From: Acidobacteriota bacterium
Lineage (GTDB): Bacteria; Acidobacteriota; UBA6911
Length of the DNA: 45,729 nucleotides
Direction of reading: 5' to 3'
Assembly (NCBI GenBank): GCA_016933615.1
Contig: JAFGAO010000128.1
Coordinates: 1-45,729, forward strand
Shown: positions 19,980 to 28,217 of the stretch, in pieces
How the letters are laid out: every line of letters starts with the position of its first letter
Numbering within the stretch: position 1 is the stretch's first letter
Notes under the pieces: model-generated
Told to the model about the DNA's origin: nothing
Seen by the model: only the letters and a program-made list of their open reading frames with translations
Database searches by the model: none
Position numbers and translations under genes: made by a program

Positions 19980-20875
19980 GGCATCCGGAACATGTCCGGA
20001 AGGGTTTCGGGAAAAACCTGCCTGGAGCGCCCCGCCGTCAGCTCGCGCGCAATCGCTTCCCTGAGCTCCTCCGGAGTCCATCTTCCTTCCTTGGTCAGCT
20101 CCTTCGCCAGAGGCGGCGGTTCGACATAAATGCCGACATGACCGTGGAAAACTTCAAATATACACCCGTTGATGGGGTCCGCGGACTCGCTGACCAGGTA
20201 GGTCGCCAGCGCGGCGACGTCCTCCGGCTGATGGACCTCAACCCTGGGATTCTTCAACTCCGGGCCGACTCCGCGCCAGGCGGCTATGGGACGGAGAACG
20301 TTGCACGTCACGCCGAATCCCGCCATTTCCCGCGCAACGGTCCTTGCGAATCCGACGATGCCCTCCTTGACCGTGGAGTAACCCGCCTGCCCTGCGAAAC
20401 CCAGCCCGATATGGGACGACGTGCACAGGATCCGGCCATAGTTCTGTTTTTTCATATATCCGGCCGCGGCGCGGGTGCAGTACATCATGCCGTACAGGTG
20501 GGTTTTGACCATAAGGTCCCAGTCTTCCGTAACTATGGCATCGACGGCCTGGTGGCGGATAATGCCGGCGTTGTTTACGAGGATATCAACACGCCCGAAC
20601 TCCTCCACGGCCTGTTCAATGACGGACCGGGCTCCCTGTTCGGTGGCGACGCTGGCGTAATTCGCGACGGCTGATCCTCCCTCATTCCTGATGCGCTCGA
20701 CCACCCGGTCCGCATCGCCGCGCGACGCACCATAACCGTCATGAGACGTGCCCAGATCGTTTACGACGACGCGCGCGCCCTGGGCCGCGAAACAGACGGC
20801 ATGCGCCCTGCCCAGGCCGTTGCCGGCGCCGGTGACGACCGCGACTCTTCCCTTGAGCATATCCCCCACAGGCAT
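19976..20875 (-). CDS. SDR family oxidoreductase (peroxisomal multifunctional-enzyme-like)
   Basis: VAVVTGAGNGLGRAHAVCFAAQGARVVVNDLG, ILVNNAGI, YSTVKEGIVGFARTVARE. Confidence 0.92.
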   Translation of the reverse strand: MPVGDMLKGRVAVVTGAGNGLGRAHAVCFAAQGARVVVNDLGTSHDGYGASRGDADRVVERIRNEGGSAVANYASVATEQGARSVIEQAVEEFGRVDILVNNAGIIRHQAVDAIVTEDWDLMVKTHLYGMMYCTRAAAGYMKKQNYGRILCTSSHIGLGFAGQAGYSTVKEGIVGFARTVAREMAGFGVTCNVLRPIAAWRGVGPELKNPRVEVHQPEDVAALATYLVSESADPINGCIFEVFHGHVGIYVEPPPLAKELTKEGRWTPEELREAIARELTAGRSRQVFPETLPDMFRMP

Positions 20876-20926
20876 CCTCCACCCGGGCGCCTCCCTTTCC
20901 GCCGCCCGGGAATGATGTTCTGAAAC

Positions 20927-21262
20927 TTAAAGCAGAGCGTCCGTTTTGGAAGCCATAATGAAATCGTTGACATGCAGGCCTTCGATCGCGTGGGTCCACC
21001 AGGACACCGTCACCTTGCCCCACTCGGTCAGAATCGAGGGATGATGCCCCTCCTGTTCCGCGATCGCCCCCACCTTGCTGGTAAATTCAATCGCTTCTTT
21101 GAAGTTCTTGAACTTGAATACCCGAACCAGCCGCTTGACTCCGTCGATCTCCAGAATTCCCCAGCCGGGTATGGCGGATTTGAATTTCTCGATTTCGTCA
21201 TCCGTGACCCTCGGGGCGCCGGCACGGCATGCCTCGCACTTGCGCTTGCTCAATTCTTCCAT
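20927..21262 (-). CDS. 4a-hydroxytetrahydrobiopterin dehydratase (pterin-4a-carbinolamine dehydratase)
   Basis: F+NF+EAI+F...[41 protein letters not shown]. Start assigned at [12 protein letters not shown]. Confidence 0.93.
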   Translation of the reverse strand: MEELSKRKCEACRAGAPRVTDDEIEKFKSAIPGWGILEIDGVKRLVRVFKFKNFKEAIEFTSKVGAIAEQEGHHPSILTEWGKVTVSWWTHAIEGLHVNDFIMASKTDALL

Positions 21263-21340
21263 TGCATCCTCCGGAAACTGTCGTTTTACCAAAAGATCTG
21301 CATACATAGTACAGGGATACACGGCGCAATAAAACACCAA

Positions 21341-21388
21341 GTAGGGGCGAACCTTGTGTTCGCCCAGATGCGAACCTTGTGTTCGCCC
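21341..21388. repeat. Palindromic repeat, opposite orientation to the 19955 copy
   Basis: gtaggggcgaaccttgtgttcgccc is the exact reverse complement of 19955-19979; followed by a partial copy gcgaaccttgtgttcgccc. Confidence 0.92.
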
Positions 21389-21593
21389 TTAAAAACCCCG
21401 CTTCCCTCCCTCCACGCCGCACGAAGCAGCCGGCAGGCAGGTAAAAATGAATCTTTCTAAATTTGATAAATCGAAGTAAGAGCCGGATCGGAACGTCGCG
21501 ATTCGGTCCATTCCGCGAGGCGGATATTTTTAAGTCGCGGCCCGCCGCGAAATACGCTAGTATCCATTCTTTCGAAGGGGGTCGCACCGAAAA

Positions 21594-22727
21594 ATGGGAT
21601 CAGAATATACAGCGGCTCCGGATGCGGAATCCGGAACGTCGCGCGGGGACCGGGCAGACGATCTCACGACGCCGGAAGAAGACATTCGCTTGGGGATCTG
21701 CAGCAATTGCAGCAACCTCGAAACCTGCAGCTATCGAACTTTGGGCCAAGCGGTATGGTACTGCGAGGAATATTCCCTTGCGCCTTTGCCCGCGTTGATT
21801 CCGGATACTCTCCTTCCGCCATTCGGCATCAAACGCTTCCCCGGCAAGGGGGAAGCCGCCGGACGGAAGCGCCCGGAGCTTGAAGCGGACGATATCGACG
21901 CCATTCTGCAACGACAGGGAACGGGAACGGGCTGGCTGATCGCCGTGTTGGAAGAGATACAGTCCGCAGCGGGCTATCTGCCCGAGAAAGCGCTGCGCAT
22001 GGTTTCCGAGAAGACCGGGCGCCCCATGGTCGACCTTTACGGCATCGCCACTTTTTACAGATACTTCAGCCTGAAGCCGCGGGGCCGCCACACGATTTCG
22101 GTCTGCCAGGGGACCGCATGCCATGTGAGGGGAGCCCCCGCGCTCGTCGATGAATTCAAAAGACAGCTCAACGTGAAGCCCGGAGAAACCACGGCGGACG
22201 GCGCCATAACGCTGGAAACGGTCAATTGCCTTGGCGCCTGCGCTCTCGGACCCATCGTGGTCGGCGGCGACCGGTATTTTTCCAGGGTGGAAGCGATCAA
22301 AGTCAGGGATATCCTGAAAAAAGTACGAAACGAATCCCGGACCAAAGATATCGAAGGCGATCCGAGATTCTTTCCGATCGCCGTCCGCTGCCCGCTCTGC
22401 AGCCGCAGTCTTATGGATCCGGGCTTGCTGATCGACGGCCACCCTTCCGTTCGGCTTACGGCAGCTTACGGCGAGGACCGGCAGACAATCCGGTTTTCCT
22501 CTTTGTACGGAAGCGGCGCTGTGGAATACGAGCGCGAGATCCCGGTCGACGCGGAAACCGTTCTGTCATGCCCTTATTGCGCCGGAACCCTGGAGGGCGA
22601 ATCAAGCTGCCCGGAGTGCGGCAACTCGATGGCTCCGTTGCACGTTGAAGGCGGCGGTCTGGTGCAGATCTGCACGAGGCGCGGCTGCAAGGGCCATACA
22701 CTGGACCTGACTCTTGATTATTTCTAA
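21594..22727 (+). CDS. NuoE-like (24-kDa, thioredoxin-like [2Fe-2S]) subunit with extra Cys-rich N- and C-terminal regions
   Basis: Core IDAILQRQGT...GYLPEKAL...VCQGTACHVRGAPALVDEFKRQL...ETVNCLGACALGPIVV. Extra CSNCSNLETCSYRTLGQAVWYCEEY and two C-terminal CxxC zinc-ribbon-like regions. Confidence 0.9.
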   Translation: MGSEYTAAPDAESGTSRGDRADDLTTPEEDIRLGICSNCSNLETCSYRTLGQAVWYCEEYSLAPLPALIPDTLLPPFGIKRFPGKGEAAGRKRPELEADDIDAILQRQGTGTGWLIAVLEEIQSAAGYLPEKALRMVSEKTGRPMVDLYGIATFYRYFSLKPRGRHTISVCQGTACHVRGAPALVDEFKRQLNVKPGETTADGAITLETVNCLGACALGPIVVGGDRYFSRVEAIKVRDILKKVRNESRTKDIEGDPRFFPIAVRCPLCSRSLMDPGLLIDGHPSVRLTAAYGEDRQTIRFSSLYGSGAVEYEREIPVDAETVLSCPYCAGTLEGESSCPECGNSMAPLHVEGGGLVQICTRRGCKGHTLDLTLDYF

Positions 22728-22740
22728 AAGGCGGCCGGGC

Positions 22741-24606
22741 ATGAAAAGACTGTGCACCATCGAGGATTTCAATACGCTCCGGACAGAGCTTTCTCCCCCG
22801 GACGCCGGGCAAATCCCGACCATCGTCATACCGGCCAGTACCTGCTCCCAGGCCAGCGGAGCCAACGACCTGATCCGGATCGCCAAGCGCGAGCTTCTCG
22901 GACGCGGGCTGGTCGGCAGGATCGGGCTGCGGATCACGGGCTGCCACGGCTTCTGCCAGATGGAACCGAACGTGCTGATAGAACCGGAGGGAGTCTTCTA
23001 TCCCAAGGTGACGATGGACAATATGGCGCGAATTGTGGAATCCGTCTCCCGCGGAGTGGTTTTAGAAGATCTGCTCTACTGCGATCCCGGGACCGGCAAG
23101 CCGATCGCGAAGGCCATGGATATCCCTTTTTTCGCCTGGCAGGTTCGTACAATCCTGGGCCAGAATGAAAAGGTCGATCCGACACGCATCGGGACCTATA
23201 TAGCCGAAGGCGGATACAAGGCACTGTCCGATGTCCTCGCCGGCCGGGAAGCGGATGAAGTGATCGGCGAGATCAAGGAATCCGGGCTTCGCGGCCGGGG
23301 AGGAGCCGGTTTCCCGACCGGCCTCAAATGGGAAATGTTCGCCTCGCAGCCGAATAACCGCGGCAAATTCCTCGTCTGCAACGCCGACGAAGGCGATCCC
23401 GGCGCCTATATGGACCGGGCTGTTCTTGAAGGCAATCCGCACAGCATCATCGAGGGAATGCTGATCGGCGCTTTCGCCACGGGAGCATCCAAGGGATTCG
23501 TTTATGTCCGGAACGAGTATCCGTTGGCGATCAAAAACTTCGGGACCGCTCTCCGCCAGGCGCGGAAACTGGGACTTCTCGGCGAGCGCATCCTCGGGAC
23601 CGGTTTCTCTTTCGACATCGACATTGTGCGGGGGGCGGGGGCGTTCGTCTGCGGTGAGGAGACGGCCCTCATCCGCTCCATCGAGGGCAAAATGGGCGAA
23701 CCCCGGCAGCGTCCGCCGTTCCCGATTGAAAAGGGGATCGAGGGCAAACCCACGGCGATCAACAATGTGGAAACCTGGGCCAACATTCCCGTGATCCTCC
23801 GGAAGGGCGCCGGGCAGTTCCGGGCCGTCGGCGTCGAGGGGAACACGGGAACCAAGATCTTCAGTCTGGTAGGGAAAATCAGGAATACCGGCCTGGTCGA
23901 GGTGCCCATGGGAATGACGATCGCCGATATCGTCGACAAAATCGGCGGCGGGCCCGAAGACGGCGTCCCGATCAAGGCAGTCCAGACCGGCGGCCCCTCC
24001 GGCGGCTGCATCCCGGCGAATCAGTTCAGTCTGCCGGTCAGTTTCGACAGCCTCGCTGCCGCCGGGTCCATCATGGGATCCGGCGGCATGATCGTGATGG
24101 ACGCTAACACCTGCATGGTGGATGTCGCCAAATATTTCATGAGCTTCATGAAGGATGAATCCTGCGGGAAATGCTTTGTCTGCCGCAAGGGCACCCAGCG
24201 CATGCACGAAATCCTCGACGACATCTCAAAAGGCCAGTCGTCCTTGGAGCAGCTGAGCCTGCTGGAAGAACTGGCCGTCATAGCCCGCGACACGTCCTTG
24301 TGCGGGTTGGGGCAGACTGCGCCCAATACGGTCCTCGGCACGCTGCGCTACTTCCGCGACGAATACATCGCCCATATCGAGCAGCGCAAATGCCCCGCCC
24401 ATGTATGCCGGCAGCTCAATACCTACAGAATCGACCCGGACATCTGCGTGCTGCGGGGCCACGGCTGCGGAGCCTGCCGCCGGGCATGCCCTGAAGAAGC
24501 CATCTCAGGCGAACTGAAGCACCCGCACCGGATCGATGCAAGTTTGTGCTGCAAATGCGGCTTGTGCCTGCATGCATGCCGTTTCAACGCAATCATCGTG
24601 GAATGA
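22741..24606 (+). CDS. NuoF-like NADH-binding (51-kDa) subunit with N-terminal thioredoxin-like and C-terminal 2x[4Fe-4S] domains
   Basis: SGLRGRGGAGFPTGLKWE, CNADEGDPGAYMDR, RGAGAFVCGEETALIRSIEG, ESCGKCFVCRKGT; C-terminal ferredoxin-type Cys clusters. Confidence 0.95.
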   Translation: MKRLCTIEDFNTLRTELSPPDAGQIPTIVIPASTCSQASGANDLIRIAKRELLGRGLVGRIGLRITGCHGFCQMEPNVLIEPEGVFYPKVTMDNMARIVESVSRGVVLEDLLYCDPGTGKPIAKAMDIPFFAWQVRTILGQNEKVDPTRIGTYIAEGGYKALSDVLAGREADEVIGEIKESGLRGRGGAGFPTGLKWEMFASQPNNRGKFLVCNADEGDPGAYMDRAVLEGNPHSIIEGMLIGAFATGASKGFVYVRNEYPLAIKNFGTALRQARKLGLLGERILGTGFSFDIDIVRGAGAFVCGEETALIRSIEGKMGEPRQRPPFPIEKGIEGKPTAINNVETWANIPVILRKGAGQFRAVGVEGNTGTKIFSLVGKIRNTGLVEVPMGMTIADIVDKIGGGPEDGVPIKAVQTGGPSGGCIPANQFSLPVSFDSLAAAGSIMGSGGMIVMDANTCMVDVAKYFMSFMKDESCGKCFVCRKGTQRMHEILDDISKGQSSLEQLSLLEELAVIARDTSLCGLGQTAPNTVLGTLRYFRDEYIAHIEQRKCPAHVCRQLNTYRIDPDICVLRGHGCGACRRACPEEAISGELKHPHRIDASLCCKCGLCLHACRFNAIIVE

Positions 24607-24630
24607 GGGAATGACGGGGGGAGCTGTCCT

Positions 24631-25329
24631 ATGATCAACCTGAAAATAAATGGACTGAACGTGTCCGTCGAGAAAGGCACAACGCTGCTTGAAGCCTCGC
24701 GGTTCCTGGGCTTCCCCATCCCGACCCTGTGCCACGTTGACGGATTGTCGCCCTACGGCGCCTGCCGCGTTTGCACCGTGGAAATCATGGAAAATTCGAA
24801 ATCGAGGCTGGTAACCTCCTGTACGTACCCGGCGACCGAAGGCCTGCAGGTGCGAACGGCCTCGTCCCGCGTAATCAGCGCCCGTAAGATGATCCTCGAG
24901 CTTCTTCTGGCATCCTGTCCGCAGTCGAAGAAAATCCAGGATCTGGCCTCCGCCTACGGAGTGCGCCGGCAGCGCTTCCGGCAGGAATATGAAGACTGCA
25001 TTCTCTGCGGTCTCTGCGTCCGGATGTGCGAGGAGCAGATGATGGCCAAGGCCATCGGCTTTCGGGGGCGCGGCGAGGGGCGGAGCATCGGAACGCCCTA
25101 TGACCGGAAATCCGAAGTCTGCCGCACCTGCGGCGGCTGCATGTATGTTTGTCCCGCTTGCCAGCTCCGGTGCACGTTCAACCAGGCGGAAAACCCGATC
25201 TGCGGCGCGTGCGAGAATCTGAGTCCTCCGTGCCTCGAAAAAGACAACTACGACGACATGATGTGTTCCATGTCGCCCTGCTTAGCCTGTGAAATCAAGC
25301 AATACGAGCCGCTCAAAGGAGAAAAATAA
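24631..25329 (+). CDS. NuoG N-terminal/HydA N-terminal-like [2Fe-2S]/[4Fe-4S] protein without a catalytic domain
   Basis: CHVDGLSPYGACRVCTVEI; CILCGLCVRMCEEQ; CRTCGGCMYVCPAC; protein ends at 232 aa. Confidence 0.9.
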   Translation: MINLKINGLNVSVEKGTTLLEASRFLGFPIPTLCHVDGLSPYGACRVCTVEIMENSKSRLVTSCTYPATEGLQVRTASSRVISARKMILELLLASCPQSKKIQDLASAYGVRRQRFRQEYEDCILCGLCVRMCEEQMMAKAIGFRGRGEGRSIGTPYDRKSEVCRTCGGCMYVCPACQLRCTFNQAENPICGACENLSPPCLEKDNYDDMMCSMSPCLACEIKQYEPLKGEK

Positions 25330-25330
25330 T

Positions 25331-26914
25331 ATGCCGTTTTCAAGAGTCAATTCCTCAGCCGCAACGCTTGCCAAAAACCGAACCGAGGATTCCATCGTTC
25401 CGGCTTCAGGCATGTGCGTGACCTGCGTGGATGGCTGTATCGGTATGTGTGAGATAGGAAAATCGGCCTACCGCGGCCATGAAGTGATCTACCCGCAGCC
25501 TTTCGGAGTGATGACAACGGCCGCTGAAAAAACGTTCCCGGTGGATTATTCCCACTTCAACATCATGGGCACCGCCGTCGGCGCGCACGGGATCGAAGCG
25601 GACAGCGACAAGGCGATCTTTCCGAGCGTAAAACTGGAAGTGGCCTTCGGGCACGACGGAGAACTCAAGTTCCGTTACCCGTGGATTATTCCGGGAATCG
25701 GGTCGACCGACGTAGCCAAAAATAACTGGGAAGGCCTGGCCATCGGCTCCGCTTTATCGGGCACCGGTTTGACGATCGGCGAAAATGTGACCGGGATGGA
25801 TCCCGGGACGGTTCTGGAAAAAGGCCGCGTCATCGATACCGTCGACCTGAAGCGTCGCGTGACTCTCTACAAGGATTTCCAGCGGGAAGGATACGGCGCC
25901 ATCGTCGTGCAGGCGAATGTTGAAGATACCCGGCTTGGAGTTCAGGAATACGCCATCGAGAAGCTCGGAGTCGAATGCGTGGAGCTGAAATGGGGCCAGG
26001 GCGCCAAAAATATCGGCGGCGAAGTCAAAATCCGGAACCTGGCAAAAGCCAGGATGCTGTACGAGAGGGGCTATATTGTTCTACCGAATCCGATGGATCC
26101 CTTTGTAGAAAAAGCTTTCGAGCGGGGGAGTTTCAGCGAGTTCGAGAGGCATTCCCGGGTCGGCATGGTTACGGAGGAATCTTTCGCCCGGCGCATCGAT
26201 GAGCTGCGCAAAGCCGGCGCCAAATACATATTCCTCAAAACCGGCGCCTATCGGCCGGCCGATCTGGCGCGCGCCGTAGCTTTCGCATCCAAATACAGGC
26301 TGGACATGCTGACGGTGGACGGCGCCGGCGGCGGCACGGGCATGAGCCCCTGGCGCATGATGAATGAATGGGGCGTCCCTCCTGTCGAACTGCATTCCCT
26401 GCTGTATGAATACGCGAAGCGGATGGTGGATCAGGGGCGGCATGTGCCCGCTCTGACGGTCGCAGGCGGCTTCACGTTTGAAGACCAGATTTTCAAAGGC
26501 CTCGCCCTGGGAGCGCCCTATGTAAAGATGATCGGGATGGCCCGCAGCCCGATCGCGGCCGCCATGGTCGGAAAAACTATCGGGCGGGCGATCGACGAAA
26601 ACCAGATCCCGGTATACATCGAGCGCTTCGGAAGCACGAAGGACTCCATCTTCGTTACAGCCGGCCTGCTGCGCAAGGAACTGGGCGACTCCGAATTTGA
26701 AAAAATTCCCTGCGGCGCCATCGGTCTTTACACCTATTACGAACGCCTGGCACAGGGATTGCGCCAGCTCATGGCTGGCAGCCGCAAATTCGGCCTGGAC
26801 CAACTGTCCCGGAGCGATATCGCCGCGCTGACGCGCGAGGCCGCCGATATCAGCAGAATTCAATACATCATGGATGTCGACAGCGAGGAAGTGGACAAAA
26901 TTCTGGCTCCGTAA
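25331..26914 (+). CDS. FMN-binding glutamate synthase-like (GltB central/FMN domain) protein
   Basis: GAKNIGGEVKIRNLAKARMLYERGY, VDGAGGGTGMSPWRMMNEWGVPPVELH, VAGGFTFEDQIFKGLALGAPYVKMIGMARSPIAAAMVGKTIG. No amidotransferase domain. Confidence 0.88.
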   Translation: MPFSRVNSSAATLAKNRTEDSIVPASGMCVTCVDGCIGMCEIGKSAYRGHEVIYPQPFGVMTTAAEKTFPVDYSHFNIMGTAVGAHGIEADSDKAIFPSVKLEVAFGHDGELKFRYPWIIPGIGSTDVAKNNWEGLAIGSALSGTGLTIGENVTGMDPGTVLEKGRVIDTVDLKRRVTLYKDFQREGYGAIVVQANVEDTRLGVQEYAIEKLGVECVELKWGQGAKNIGGEVKIRNLAKARMLYERGYIVLPNPMDPFVEKAFERGSFSEFERHSRVGMVTEESFARRIDELRKAGAKYIFLKTGAYRPADLARAVAFASKYRLDMLTVDGAGGGTGMSPWRMMNEWGVPPVELHSLLYEYAKRMVDQGRHVPALTVAGGFTFEDQIFKGLALGAPYVKMIGMARSPIAAAMVGKTIGRAIDENQIPVYIERFGSTKDSIFVTAGLLRKELGDSEFEKIPCGAIGLYTYYERLAQGLRQLMAGSRKFGLDQLSRSDIAALTREAADISRIQYIMDVDSEEVDKILAP

Positions 26915-27353
26915 AGAAACCACTCCTGTATCTTTCTTAAAGCGGCCCGATTCGGCCTGAATCCCGGAGAGCTTCATTATCAGTTCATTCGCATTCAATC
27001 AGGGCAGGCGCACGCATCAAAATTGGAGACGGGTAAAAAACCGCAGACACCTTCTGAAGTATGCGCCAACGGAAACCGTATGTCGGACGATTGCCCGGGT
27101 GCGGATTACGACGGAGAATCCGGCCCTAATTATCGATTGCCAAAATCTTGCGGCGGAGTTATCTTTCAGGATTTGCAATGGATTGATCGTTTACGGTCGG
27201 AGATTGTTGGGAAGGTTTGCTTGGCCGAATTATTTGCGCCCTTTAAAAGCTGCCGTCTGAACAGCCCGCATGAATCAAGGCAAAGACTTGCCGCAAGAGC
27301 CCGGCGGTGCGGAATTTTCCCGCGATGCAGGGTGGCTTAAACTCGACGAACCA

Positions 27354-28196
27354 ATGTATCGAAGAACATTTCTTAAAAGTCTGGGCGTCCTAGGAGGATC
27401 CTCCCTGTCTCTGGGTACGGGCCGGGCGGAGGATCGGGCCGCCGGCGCCCATTCCGTAGGCGTACTGGTGGATACAACCCGGTGTTTGGGATGCCGGAGC
27501 TGTGAAATAGCCTGCGCAAAGGCCAATGGACTCCCGAAGCCGGAATTTGACGCCGAAACGGGGTATGACAGCCGAAGACCGACGACCGAAACCCAGTGGA
27601 CGGCGGTCAATCGGTATGAGACGGATGCCGGGAAATTCTTCGTCAAACGCCAGTGTATGCACTGCTCCCAACCGGCCTGCGTCGCCGCGTGCCCGACCGA
27701 GGCCATGTACAAAACCGGCGAAGGCCCGGTCATCTGGCGCGGAGACAAGTGCATGGGTTGCCGCTACTGCATGGTTTCATGCCCGTTCGATATACCGAAA
27801 TTCGAATTCGGCAAAGCGGTCCCGGAAATCCGGAAGTGCGTCCTGTGCTACGAAAGGCTTCAAAAGGGGGAGCAGCCTGCATGTGTTCAAAGCTGCCCGG
27901 GGAAAGCGCTCCTTTTCGGCTTCAGAAACGACCTGCTTGAGACGGCCAAGCAGCGGATCTACACGGACCCGGGGAAATACCATCATCATGTTTACGGAGA
28001 ATATGAGGCCGGCGGAACCGGATGGATTTACATATCGGCGGTTCCCTTCGAGAAGCTGGGATTCCGGACCGACCTCGGAACGGCCGCCTATCCGGAATAT
28101 ACGAAGCAATTTCTCTACAGTGTGCCCGTAGTGCTGCTCCTGTGGCCCGCCATGCTTCTGGCCCTGAACAAGGCCACGGAAAAAGAAAAGGATTAG
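27354..28196 (+). CDS. HybA-like 4Fe-4S ferredoxin subunit, Tat-type signal, C-terminal TM anchor
   Basis: MYRRTFLKSLGVLGG twin-Arg signal; CLGCRSCEIAC, CMHCSQPACVAACP, CMGCRYCMVSCPFDIP, CVLCYERLQKGEQPACVQSCP; hydrophobic C-terminus. Confidence 0.9.
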   Translation: MYRRTFLKSLGVLGGSSLSLGTGRAEDRAAGAHSVGVLVDTTRCLGCRSCEIACAKANGLPKPEFDAETGYDSRRPTTETQWTAVNRYETDAGKFFVKRQCMHCSQPACVAACPTEAMYKTGEGPVIWRGDKCMGCRYCMVSCPFDIPKFEFGKAVPEIRKCVLCYERLQKGEQPACVQSCPGKALLFGFRNDLLETAKQRIYTDPGKYHHHVYGEYEAGGTGWIYISAVPFEKLGFRTDLGTAAYPEYTKQFLYSVPVVLLLWPAMLLALNKATEKEKD

Positions 28197-28217
28197 AAAA
28201 ATGGATATGGAGGCGGC

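Noticed and set aside
19901-20674. 257-aa ORF (+)
   Set aside because: Runs through the palindromic repeat array and antisense to a clear SDR gene.
23062-24207. 381-aa ORF (-)
   Set aside because: Antisense shadow of the NuoF-like gene.
26915-27353. Possible missing subunit gene in the 440-bp gap of the redox cluster (ORF 27023..27340)
   Set aside because: The ORF overlaps the HybA-like N-terminal extension and has no family signatures; more likely a leader or promoter region.
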